Part shown: piece by piece, positions 55,919 to 64,000 of the stretch
Layout: the number at the start of each line of letters is the position of its first letter
How positions within the stretch are numbered: the first letter of the stretch is position 1
Origin: Nothopassalora personata
Taxonomy: Eukaryota; Ascomycota; Dothideomycetes; Mycosphaerellales; Mycosphaerellaceae
Direction: 5' to 3'
Length of the DNA: 64,000 nucleotides
Assembly: GCA_033816765.1 (NCBI GenBank)
Contig: CM066294.1
Coordinates: 1,612,001 to 1,676,000 of the forward strand
Translations under genes and position numbers: made by a program
The notes under the pieces: generated by a model
Seen by the model: the letters and a program-made list of their open reading frames with translations, nothing else
The model's database searches: none
Told to the model about the DNA's origin: nothing

Positions 55919-57226
55919 CTACCACTGACTCCTCAAGTACTCAACAACGGGCTCGCGCCAAACGACACCGCGCTTATAAAAGTCCATCTCCGGCACATTG
56001 CCTTTAGCCAATCCTTCCATGGCTTCTGCCAACTGCTCTGCGTAACCATCCTTCTTGACGTCTGCAAGCGTGTATTGGTAGGTCTTGAACGAGAAGACCA
56101 AAGCCTTTGTGTTCGGCAGACGGAACAACGTCTGTCGTTCGGAGCGCAGTCGGCAATTTTCAATCACTACTTCGTTTCGTTGTCGAAGGATGTCATCATC
56201 CAACTCACCTTCTTGATGTTCCGTGTGATCGTCCTTTTCCTCGGCATACATGTCCGTCTTGCCATTTTTGTATAGGTGATTTCCACCCTCGGTGAACAAA
56301 AAGGGATGTGTCGTCAGGGCCCAATTCGAGCGTTTGACCGCTGTCCCGCACTCGATCTTAGCGAAGAAGCGATCCATCGACTTTTCCAACTTGGCTTTGT
56401 AGCCCGGCACAGGCGTATGAATCTCAGAGAGTGGTAGCACAAGCTTCTTGTGCGTGCTGAAGCCAGAAGGAAAGCACGTCACAAAAGCCTCGAGATGGTA
56501 GATGGGGGACCCGTTAGCTGCGTGTGAAGATGGCAGGAGCAGCAGGAAATCGGTGTCGATGTGGTCGCCAAGGGTGCGGAGTGCGGAAATCGGTGATGAC
56601 GGCTGCAAAGGGATCGTTTCACTGCTAACAGTGTTGAGCACGCCTTCTGGTGTCTGTCGATACACCATTGGGAAGCGTTTCGGCAGGAAGACGTTGATCA
56701 TCCAGTCGTAGAGCTCCAGTACAGCTGGCTCGCAGGACTTGTTACAGCGTAGAGTGGCATCTGCATGATCATCCATGATCGAGCGTCTGATCTTCATTCG
56801 GTCGGCGTAGGTGTTGTCCATCGCCAGAATGTCAGAGAGTGATATGTTCTCAAGTGCTTTGATGTCCTCGTCAGTCGTGCTCACAGCGATTTCGAAGTCG
56901 AGCGTGGTCTCACCCATGGTCAAGTGGTACTTCGGCTTCAATGGCGAGTTCCTTATTGGCGATGTCGTCGACCAGTCGAAGTCCTCGAGAGGTTCGATGT
57001 CATAGTAACGGTCCCTTTCCTCCAGTACCGTCTTGTCATCGTAACACAGTGTCACTGGTGATGTATGCCTAGAGCGAAGGAGACTCCATGCGGCATATAT
57101 CAAAGCAGCAAGAACAGGAGCAAAGCAGGCCAAAAGCAGGTCCATATCCTCAACGGTCCAGATGTGGCGGTGTCGTTGTGTTGGCGATGACCTTACAGCG
57201 TTCAAATGTGGTCTCTCGCAAGACAA
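55919..57226 (-). CDS. DUF3445 protein, haem-dependent oxidative N-demethylase-like
   Basis: A single reading frame of 435 codons. Met28 (at 57145) begins MDLLLACFAPVLAALIYAAW, a membrane anchor, and is a better start, giving 408 residues. The fungal DUF3445 family features are present: DFDWSTTSPIRNSPLKPKYHLTMG, DADFLLLLP-like HIDTDFLLLLPSS, an EAFVTCFPSGFSTHKKLVLPLSEIHTPVP block, and RSERQTLFRLPNTKALVFSFKTYQY near the end. The bacterial alpha subunit of this family is a haem enzyme that demethylates dimethylamine. Fungal members are anchored, and their substrate is not known. The 3' end is confirmed by a stop just after YLRSQW. The family assignment is good, and the activity inferred from bacteria is weak. 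Confidence 0.82.
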   Translation of the reverse strand: MSCERPHLNAVRSSPTQRHRHIWTVEDMDLLLACFAPVLAALIYAAWSLLRSRHTSPVTLCYDDKTVLEERDRYYDIEPLEDFDWSTTSPIRNSPLKPKYHLTMGETTLDFEIAVSTTDEDIKALENISLSDILAMDNTYADRMKIRRSIMDDHADATLRCNKSCEPAVLELYDWMINVFLPKRFPMVYRQTPEGVLNTVSSETIPLQPSSPISALRTLGDHIDTDFLLLLPSSHAANGSPIYHLEAFVTCFPSGFSTHKKLVLPLSEIHTPVPGYKAKLEKSMDRFFAKIECGTAVKRSNWALTTHPFLFTEGGNHLYKNGKTDMYAEEKDDHTEHQEGELDDDILRQRNEVVIENCRLRSERQTLFRLPNTKALVFSFKTYQYTLADVKKDGYAEQLAEAMEGLAKGNVPEMDFYKRGVVWREPVVEYLRSQW

Positions 57227-57503
57227 GCGGCCAGTCCCAGCTCAAGATACAGTGTCGATTTGTTGACGTCTGTATGTTAATGTGTCTCACAGTACTGTAT
57301 GCCAGAACATCAGCATATGTGGAGTCGTCGGGATGACGACCAGCCAGTAAAAGGCGGCCGCGCAGCTCGAGCTCAACGCCTGCAGCTGCCGAATCGGGAA
57401 ACACTGTCCTCGCGGTCCATTGGCGTGGAGCTTATCTTCTATGTCTTGCTCCGAATGTGAGCTCGGTCATTGTGTTGGCTATCATTGCACTGCCTTTGGC
57501 CCT

Positions 57504-58172
57504 CTAGTGCCATGGCAGGCGTGTTACAAAAGCACTTCGCGCCATCAAGCCTGGTGGGCGTGAGAACAGGTGTTCTGCCAATGGATATGCTCCAAGGTGT
57601 TCGAGAAGTGCTACACGATTGAGCAGTGGCCGTGGCAACATATGCATAGAGTTTTGCCACGATTGGAGCAAGTTGTGCGGCGTAATGCGATATGCTGATA
57701 GGATCTGTTCCAGGCGATGGTCGTCCATGCACATAAAATCTGCCAGCTGTTGCGGATCGGGGAAGTCATTTGGGTAATGCCCGTCCGAGCACATCATGGG
57801 ATGTATCTGATGATGCGGTGCAAATGTATGCAATGTCCGATTCCTTGTCGATGCCTCGACATTGCGTCTAAGCATGTTAGCGGCCAAGTCCGACGAATGA
57901 GGCCAAGCTTACCTTCTGATCATGTCTTCCATGTGGTGATGAGCATGTAAGCCAGGATCATACGAGAGAGGTGCTCTGCCTGGGGCCGAACGAAAGCTGC
58001 CGATGCTGGGTCGAAAGTAGTCCGATGTTAGAGGATCATTGTATGCGTAGCCGGAGAGCGGATATGGTCCATAAGGACGACTCATGTCTGGCAAGACACC
58101 TATTGGGGAGCCTGGAGCTGAACGGAATGACGAATCGTCCATGAACCGCCGGCTGGAGTAGGCAGAAGCCAT
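57504..58172 (-). CDS. Hypothetical protein, low complexity N-terminus
   Basis: Two exons, 58172-57913 and 57867-57504, are joined by a 45-bp intron (GTAAGC/CTTAG) to give 207 residues. The first exon codes for a Ser/Pro/Tyr-rich segment (FRSAPGSPIG repeated in part as FRSAPGRAPLS). The second carries a compact helical stretch, DFPDPQQLADFMCMDDHRLEQILSAYRI, that looks folded. There is no membrane or secretion signal. I know no family. Clean splice sites and a frame that stays open across both exons support a real gene. Confidence 0.5.
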
Positions 58173-58989
58173 GATCGATCTCGTGATAAGATCTTGAGTC
58201 GAAACATAAGAGCAGAACTGGAGAAGCGGCGGCAGGCTGCCTTTAAGCTGAAATCGTTCCTCGATTCTGTACTACTATCATTGCTGACCGGCTGTCGGTA
58301 GCAGCTGTTATCTCGAGGCTAGTCATGGGATACACTGGAAAAAAATGCTTGTAAATAGAGCGATCGTCAGGTGTAACGAGGCAAGCAGGGTACTGATGGC
58401 GAACTATCTCAATGCTCCGCCACGCGCCGGGGATGTAACGTCAGCTGCAAAATCTGTGGCACAGAATGATTGCAATATCAGGCAGCCTCGGGTGGCATCA
58501 GAGAGCGACACATGGACGACTCGTGATGCGTAGAATTCATGGTAATATGCTGTTAGCTTGCGATATACCAAGATCCTGGCTGGCTGCCTTGTTTCCTGTG
58601 CCAGACCTGCTGGTCACAAGGCTGGAAGAAGTGTTCTGGCATTGCTTTCCAACAATGCGGAATCGGCCCTGAAAGACATGCAGGCTTCCACACAATCGCA
58701 TACGGCTTCCAGGTTATCGGCATCGGCTGCGGAAACAAGAGCAAAGGTGACACCAGCACTGGGCTTTTGGCGGAGTCATGCCCCATGATCGTCCTCCTGT
58801 GCTGCTCGTAGCACGCCGCGCCAGCTGTCACAACGAAGCGTGGTCGGAGGCAACATGTGCGACACACATTAGACGATGGATTGCTAAGGATGAGAATGGT
58901 CGCTGAACGAGTGATTTGGTGTCACCCCTCAATGATGAGTCGAGTCAGGCTTGTTGCAGCAAGGTCGTGTTACGACGGAACAAACATAA
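58173..58989. other. Intergenic
   Basis: About 0.8 kb upstream of the minus-strand hypothetical gene and downstream of the small membrane protein gene. Open frames are short and of random composition. Nothing else was recognised. Confidence 0.45.
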
Positions 58990-59425
58990 TCAGTCATGCT
59001 GCTCCTTCCGCAGCTTGGAGGGCGTTCGCGGAATCGTGCTGCTGTTACTCCGTGTTTCTCTGGTCGTGGGTGTCGGAGTCTCATGATCCGGAGCGCGCCG
59101 CGAGATGCCTGGAATGCTGATCCTTCGCTTGTGCCCAGATGGACGTTCGTTGATGCTTGGAGCTCGAGGCCGCTGTCTACCTCGTGCGCGCCCTCCAACG
59201 ACCGGGAGCTCGTAAGTCGCTGCCCGCCAGAAGTACAAGAGGATGTCGTATACTATGATGAACAGCCATGGCCCGAACACCAAAAAGGCGAATAGCAGCT
59301 TGCCAACGTCTCAGCATATCTCCTCTACAGGGTTTCATGGCATTGGGTGGGTGGCTTACGAAGAGTCGGACGAGCCACGTCTCGATGGTTGAAAACTGCT
59401 CAGGCAGAATCGATAGCCAACCCAT
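58990..59425 (-). CDS. Small single-pass membrane protein (conserved in ascomycetes)
   Basis: Exons 59425-59360 and 59298-58990 (61-bp intron, GTAAGC/GGCAAG) give 124 residues. The joined N-terminus, MGWLSILPEQFSTIETWLVRLF followed by LLFAFLVFGPWLFIIVYDILLYFW, forms an amphipathic helix and one long hydrophobic span at about residues 23-46. A strongly basic, Pro/Ser/Arg-rich tail comes next (VGGRARGRQRPRAPSINERPSGHKRR). By the positive-inside rule the tail should face the cytosol. I recall similar short proteins in many ascomycetes but no function. The splice choice is supported by uninterrupted hydrophobicity across the junction. Confidence 0.65.
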
Positions 59426-60294
59426 TATGGTGAAGACGACTTTGCAGTGCTGTGAGAGACTTCGGAGTGGTTTGTTGTTGAATGTCTCAGGTCCCAAGAT
59501 TCCCAACCAGGTGTACTGTATACAGTATGTTGGGCAGGGCCCCACCGAGCTGCCGGCACGGCAAGCCAAGCGCATGCCTGACCCTCAGTAAAACTTAGTG
59601 AGCACGCATCGAGTATTGACCTCCGTCAACTAGGCAATAGACGGATTTAATTAACAATGCCTGCTTCACGCGCACCCTATTTCTGATAAGAATATCCCTG
59701 GTGACAACATGCCCTCGAGTCGTGGGTGAAACCCGGTCTAACTGCTGAAAATCCGATCGGCCCCCTCTCTTCCTTCCACCACTATCATCGTCTCTGTTTT
59801 ACTCTGCACAACGTCGCTTCAGACACAAAATGCTTCAGGAACAAACTTGCTGGGAAATGAGTCACCCACTACCAGCGCAATGCTGCGTGAGTTCCGCGGT
59901 GTTCGCCCTCTCTGAGTCGACCGGTAAACAATTCGCCCTATCACCTTGCGCTTCTACACATATTGGCTTTTGTATCAGAGGTACAAGCTGTGGCTCAGCA
60001 CGCCTCCAGCCAGTGGAAGCCGCCTTTCACATGCTGAGTGCTCCTTTGAGCTGCACTTCAGCTGGTGCAGTGGAGGGGCTCCTCGTGACTCCAGGCAGCC
60101 TTACCTGGCGATGAGTCCGGCCTCGAGTGCTCTGCGACGTGCACATAGAAAGCCTGAGCCTCCTACGTCTTTGCTTTCATGGTAGGGCTTACTCTGACAC
60201 TGACAATGCTCTTGACTTGACCGAGAAAGCTCCATAGCCCAGGTCCTGGCTCACTTTCTCTGTCACGGCCATGTGACGGTGACACTGTTGCACG
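59426..60294. other. Intergenic upstream of the BTB gene
   Basis: This region should hold the promoters of the divergent small membrane protein gene and BTB gene. A CT-rich tract (about 59763-59805) precedes an ATG at 59830 that opens 94 codons of unconvincing sequence. It may instead be an untranslated leader of the BTB gene. Confidence 0.45.
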
Positions 60295-62064
60295 ATGGAC
60301 GATTCTGCGACCTTCTCCTGGCCTGTATTGGCTCCGAGCAAAGCTGCGAGCAACAGCTTGTCAGCAGCATCTCGTTCAGCTGAAGCCCATAGAGGACTAC
60401 GAAACGACGGGATCTGGATCTACGGCAGCTCAAACAACGACTTCGCACGAAATACTGGCCATATGGACGTATCTTACAACGAGAGGTCCTTTCTGGAATG
60501 GTATCCCAGAGGAGATGCTACGATCACGTACCCCGATCACAACGGGACATCCAAGGCGATAAACGGTCTACACACGTACATTATTGGGAGGCGCTCTGCT
60601 CTGATCGCCCAGGCATTCGAATCGTCCCGCGATGGCCAGCAATTGCACCTGGACTGCCTCGACTCGGCCACTGCCCTGCCTTTGGTGAGGTACCTCTACA
60701 CTGGATCTTATGCCCCAGCTGGAAATCTTTACGAGGACGTGCCGACTTCGTTATTGCTTCACTGCAAGATTTATCGCCTTGGTGACCTGTACGACCTAGC
60801 GGACCTGAAGCAGCAAGCCCAAGTCAACGTCATCCGACAGTGCGAGTTTGGCTGCTCGAGTCCATCGACACCCATCGATCTCTGCAAAGCCATCACATAC
60901 GCCTATGAATTCCTGCGAAAGCACCCGGGGTTGATTGAGAATATCATCTGCTACTGTGTGACCTGCTTCCTGCGGCATCGACTGGCGAGCGATCCGGAAT
61001 TCCAAGATCTAGCTTATAAGCTACGCCCTTTTCATCAGGATATGTGCAAGGAGAGTATGAAGCGCGAATTCGAAGAAGATGACACTGCGGTAGCGATTAT
61101 ACAGATGCCGTTCGAGCCCTACGTTCCACACACCTATGCGTCTCGCGAAGACCTATCTCACAATCGCCTAGAAGACGTCGTATACCACTTTCACGGAGCG
61201 GAAGAAGAGTGCGAGTCGAATAGGCGGAAGACCGAAGGAGGAAATACCACGACGCTGCCAATGCAATCGAAACAGCCATTGAAGGAGGACCACGTCGGTG
61301 AGGACAGACCCGAGGCCTATACGTTACCGCTGGCGCTACGTGGGAAATGTGACGGCAAGAGCCGGGTCAAGCCAGAGGGCTCATCGATTAAAGAACCGCG
61401 CGGCTCTTCGACCGATGTGTCTCCAGAACAGCTCAAAATTCTGGAGGTCGAGAACCCCGTATTGAAGAAGATGAGACAATTTGCCAATGAAAGGAGAGCA
61501 CGAGCTCAAGAAAAAGATTCATCACCCATTACAAGCACTATGTCTGCCCGTTGCTCGCACGCAGCACCTACACAATCCGCTGAGACTATCGTAGCATCGT
61601 CGAGCCGCAAGCCTATTCACGCCCTCACGGACTGTCAATGGCAGTTACTTTTGCTCGAACAGCAGAATAAAGAGCGGCTACTCAGGGCGAGGCGAGAAAA
61701 GAATATGCCAGAAGAGCACTGTGCGGTCGAGCGAACCGCTGAACATAAGATCCGAACCGATGCTGTCGACATTAAGCAGAACATCGCGGATGACCTCATC
61801 GAGTCGCCTCGAGCCGAAATATCTACCGACGATGAAATGGGTTCAGACTCAGAATACGAAGTGGTTGCTGGGCCCACACCGGTCGAGGAGCTCAACAGCA
61901 CAGATAGCGAGACCGACACGGATGCTGTGGTAGTTGACCCACCCACCCCAGATGGAACGCCACGATCGCGGACTCTGAGCATTGCCAGCTCTATCACCTT
62001 GTTCAGTGCAGAGCAGAGCGAGAGGACTGAGAACAACTCTGACTCCGACTGGGACTTGGTCTAG
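60295..62064 (+). CDS. BTB/POZ-like protein with C-terminal WDLV (candidate AIM) motif
   Basis: A 589-residue single-exon protein. Residues 90-190 (GLHTYIIGRRSALIAQAF...LHLDCLDSATALPLVRYLYTGSY...VYRLGDLYDLADLKQQA-like) follow the fungal BTB/POZ pattern, in which a fold mediates dimerisation or Cullin-3 binding. A helical region continues to about 260. The C-terminal third is acidic and disordered. It carries CQWQLLLLEQQNKERLLRARRE near 450, a short motif I have seen in various fungal ubiquitin/autophagy-linked proteins. The last residues are SDSDWDLV, an acidic stretch before W-x-x-V, which is the Atg8-interacting motif pattern. Together these suggest an adaptor role in protein turnover; this is inference. 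No catalytic domain is present. Confidence 0.75.
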   Translation: MDDSATFSWPVLAPSKAASNSLSAASRSAEAHRGLRNDGIWIYGSSNNDFARNTGHMDVSYNERSFLEWYPRGDATITYPDHNGTSKAINGLHTYIIGRRSALIAQAFESSRDGQQLHLDCLDSATALPLVRYLYTGSYAPAGNLYEDVPTSLLLHCKIYRLGDLYDLADLKQQAQVNVIRQCEFGCSSPSTPIDLCKAITYAYEFLRKHPGLIENIICYCVTCFLRHRLASDPEFQDLAYKLRPFHQDMCKESMKREFEEDDTAVAIIQMPFEPYVPHTYASREDLSHNRLEDVVYHFHGAEEECESNRRKTEGGNTTTLPMQSKQPLKEDHVGEDRPEAYTLPLALRGKCDGKSRVKPEGSSIKEPRGSSTDVSPEQLKILEVENPVLKKMRQFANERRARAQEKDSSPITSTMSARCSHAAPTQSAETIVASSSRKPIHALTDCQWQLLLLEQQNKERLLRARREKNMPEEHCAVERTAEHKIRTDAVDIKQNIADDLIESPRAEISTDDEMGSDSEYEVVAGPTPVEELNSTDSETDTDAVVVDPPTPDGTPRSRTLSIASSITLFSAEQSERTENNSDSDWDLV

Positions 62065-62544
62065 AGTTTCCGCCTGACCTTGAACCACAACAGGCATTGA
62101 CATCGCGCTTCCCACTTTGATTCGAGATAGTGTGCGAAGATAATATGAAAGCGTATATACCGAATCCGAAGGTTTATATCAGATGATTGAACGAAGATGT
62201 GGATGAAGATGTTTACCAGCAAGGCGCTGGGGAGTGCCTTTGGACATCAAGATGCCAGCAGTAAGAAGATCAGACAGTACCGCTTCCTTCTGTCTATCGA
62301 ATTCTGCGATAGACACTTGCCACTACGCATTATGTGTTAATGCCGTTCTCAAAGCGATCTTCAAGATTCCCAGACCCACATTTGCTTTCGGCATCCTGTG
62401 AACTGCAGAGCGGCAGACGGTAATGCTGTGCATGCAATCGTGCAGCGCTTCGGCTCGCCACTGTCGGCACTTCATCTGCGTTGTTCTTTTGCTCCGATAA
62501 CTTCGTCAAATATGCTATCACCTTCCTGTGCAACCCTCGCAGCC
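62065..62544. other. Intergenic between BTB gene and MFS gene
   Basis: About 0.5 kb holding the BTB gene 3' end and the MFS promoter. No repeat or other gene was recognised. Confidence 0.45.
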
Positions 62545-64000
62545 ATGCCTGCCTCAGTCCACGACCCTCGTCATCATCCCAGTCCGGATCGCGATCCGCC
62601 CAAGAGAATCCTTGGCACGAACAAACCGGAGAAGACGCCGATCACATCAACCCCTTCCAATACCTCTCCTCAACCTCACCCTCCCGCATCAATATGGCAG
62701 AGGTTCTACAACACAATCTACTGGTGTCCCCCCAACGTTCGCTGGGATCCTTCCAATCCGCCGCAGTTCAATATATGGCATAATATCCTCTTCGGCTTTG
62801 CGGGCGCTTTCACGGTCGCGAACTTGTACTACAATCATCCCATTCTCAATATTCTCGCGAGAGATTTCGGAGTGACTTATGTGGAAGTTGCGAATATACC
62901 GACGCTGGCGCAGGCGGGGTATGCCACGGGATTGTTGTTTTTGTGTCCGTTGGGGGATCTTTTGCCGCGGCGGCCGTTTGTGTTGACGTTGGTTTTTGCT
63001 ACGGCGACGTTGTGGTGAGTGCTGTAGTGCAGAGGTGGACGGGGAATTGTACTGACTGCTTGGGTAGCATTGGACTTCCGGTGACGAGTAATGTGCACGT
63101 CTTCTCGGGGATCCAGTTCATCACTGGTGTCATGACTGTAACGCCGCAGTTGATGATGCCGCTTGTGGGAGATCTGGCGCCGCCGAATAAGAGGGCTACG
63201 GCGCTGTCGATTGTGACGAGTGGATTGATGCTGGGGATCTTGCTGGCGAGACTCCTCTCTGGTGTGGTCACGCAGTTTACCTCTTGGAGAACGATCTACT
63301 GGATGTCTGTCGGGTTGCAGTACCTTATCTTTGGACTTTTGTGGCTGTTCATGCCGGACTATCCTTCGACGAATCCCGGAGGTTTGAATTACGTCAAGAT
63401 GTTGTGGTCGATTGTGCCTATGTTCTTTCGACATCCGGTACTAGTACAGGCGTGCTTGGTGGCGTTTTTTGTGTCGTCTACTTTCACGAATTTCTGGACG
63501 ACGCTTACGTTCTTGTTGGCTGGACCGCCGTATCATTATACGCCGCTGGTGATTGGTCTCTTCGCGTTGATCGGGATTGCGAGCATGTGCTGTGGACCAT
63601 TCTATGCCAAGTATGTCACGGATCGCTTCGTGCCACTCTTCACCGTGTTCCTGGGTATGCTGTGGTGTATGCTCGGCGTGTGCATAGGAACATACACTGG
63701 AAGTTTCACTGTAGCTGGACCGGTCATACAGGCCATCTTCAACGACTTCGGTATGCAGACTTCACAGATTGCGAATCGCTCAGCCATCTTTACTGTCGAG
63801 CCCAAGGGACGCAATCGCATCAACACTGCGTACATGGTCTTTACCTTCGCTGGACAGTTGACTGGTACCGCTGTAGGAGCGAATCTGTTCGAACGTGGCG
63901 GTTGGCATGCAAGCGGTAGCTATAGCGTGGGCGCTATCGGCATGGCACTCATCATTACGCTATCTCGTGGTCCCTGGGAGGAGGGATGGATAGGTTGGCG
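62545..64000 (+). CDS. MFS transporter (3' end cut by window edge)
   Basis: Exon 1 (62545-63014) and exon 2 (from 63068) are joined by a 53-bp intron (GTGAGT/GGTAG), restoring LWCIGLPVTSN. The start at 62545 has a strong context (GCAGCCATGCC); Met at 62512 is possible. A Pro-rich cytosolic N-terminus precedes helices such as ILFGFAGAFTVANLYY and YATGLLFLCPLGDLLPRRPF. The latter has the G-x-L-x-D-x-x-x-R-R loop of the MFS. At least eight more hydrophobic spans follow before the edge. The NLYYNHPIL and PLVGDLAPPNKRATALSIV stretches fit the DHA-type (efflux) group with bacterial-like relatives. Substrate unknown. It may lose about 20-40 residues at the C-terminus here. Confidence 0.88.

Noticed and set aside
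57150..57404. 84-codon minus-strand frame overlapping the DUF3445 gene start
   Set aside because: It overlaps the 5' end of a better gene, has no domain, and is explained as noncoding upstream sequence.
59830..60114. 94-codon frame with several Cys after a CT-rich tract
   Set aside because: No signal peptide, no domain and no sign of conservation; more likely an untranslated leader of the BTB gene.

Overview
The window is nuclear DNA of a filamentous ascomycete. Genes are dense, introns are short (48 to 77 bp) with GTRAGT or GTATGT donors, and the proteins are typical fungal ones. The styles of protein (cysteine-rich Kex2-processed peptide, F-box-like repeats of 'LPPELR' type) suggest a Dothideomycete, probably of the Mycosphaerellales; that placement is inference from memory of such proteins, not from a search. 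About twenty genes or gene remnants can be supported.

Layout. 1-14.6 kb is mostly housekeeping: a HAD-family phosphatase cut by the left edge, an aldo-keto reductase, a conserved hypothetical protein, an RNA polymerase II degradation factor (Def1-like) and dolichol-phosphate mannosyltransferase, followed by a small group of fast-evolving genes (an F-box-like protein, its frameshifted paralogue, one doubtful gene) and a two-helix membrane protein. 16.2-23.0 kb holds one very large STAND-like NTPase with a long helical-repeat tail.

23.3-46.4 kb is the centre of interest: a three-gene hydroxamate siderophore cluster. It has L-ornithine N5-monooxygenase (SidA type, minus strand), a full-size ABC-B exporter (minus strand) and, across a 1.5 kb divergent promoter, a 4,893-residue NRPS with the order A-T-C-A-T-C-T-C-A-T-C-T-C-T-C. 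The oxygenase makes N5-hydroxyornithine, an acetyltransferase not present here would acylate it, the NRPS would build a cyclic ferrichrome-type hexapeptide, and the transporter may move it. An exact ATCAGATAA site (the consensus of SreA/Urbs1 iron repressors) lies upstream of the oxygenase gene.

46.4-51.7 kb is gene-poor. It has a stretch rich in TA steps, a three-exon gene for a small secreted peptide with two dibasic (KR) sites and eight cysteines, and a ruined cytochrome P450. 51.9-62.1 kb holds a C2H2/fungal-specific transcription factor, a cyclase-family enzyme, a DUF3445 (haem-dependent N-demethylase-like) protein, two small proteins of unknown role and a BTB protein ending in a likely Atg8-binding motif. 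An MFS transporter runs off the right edge.

Most exon boundaries were read by eye from splice motifs and reading-frame continuity. No homology search was possible.
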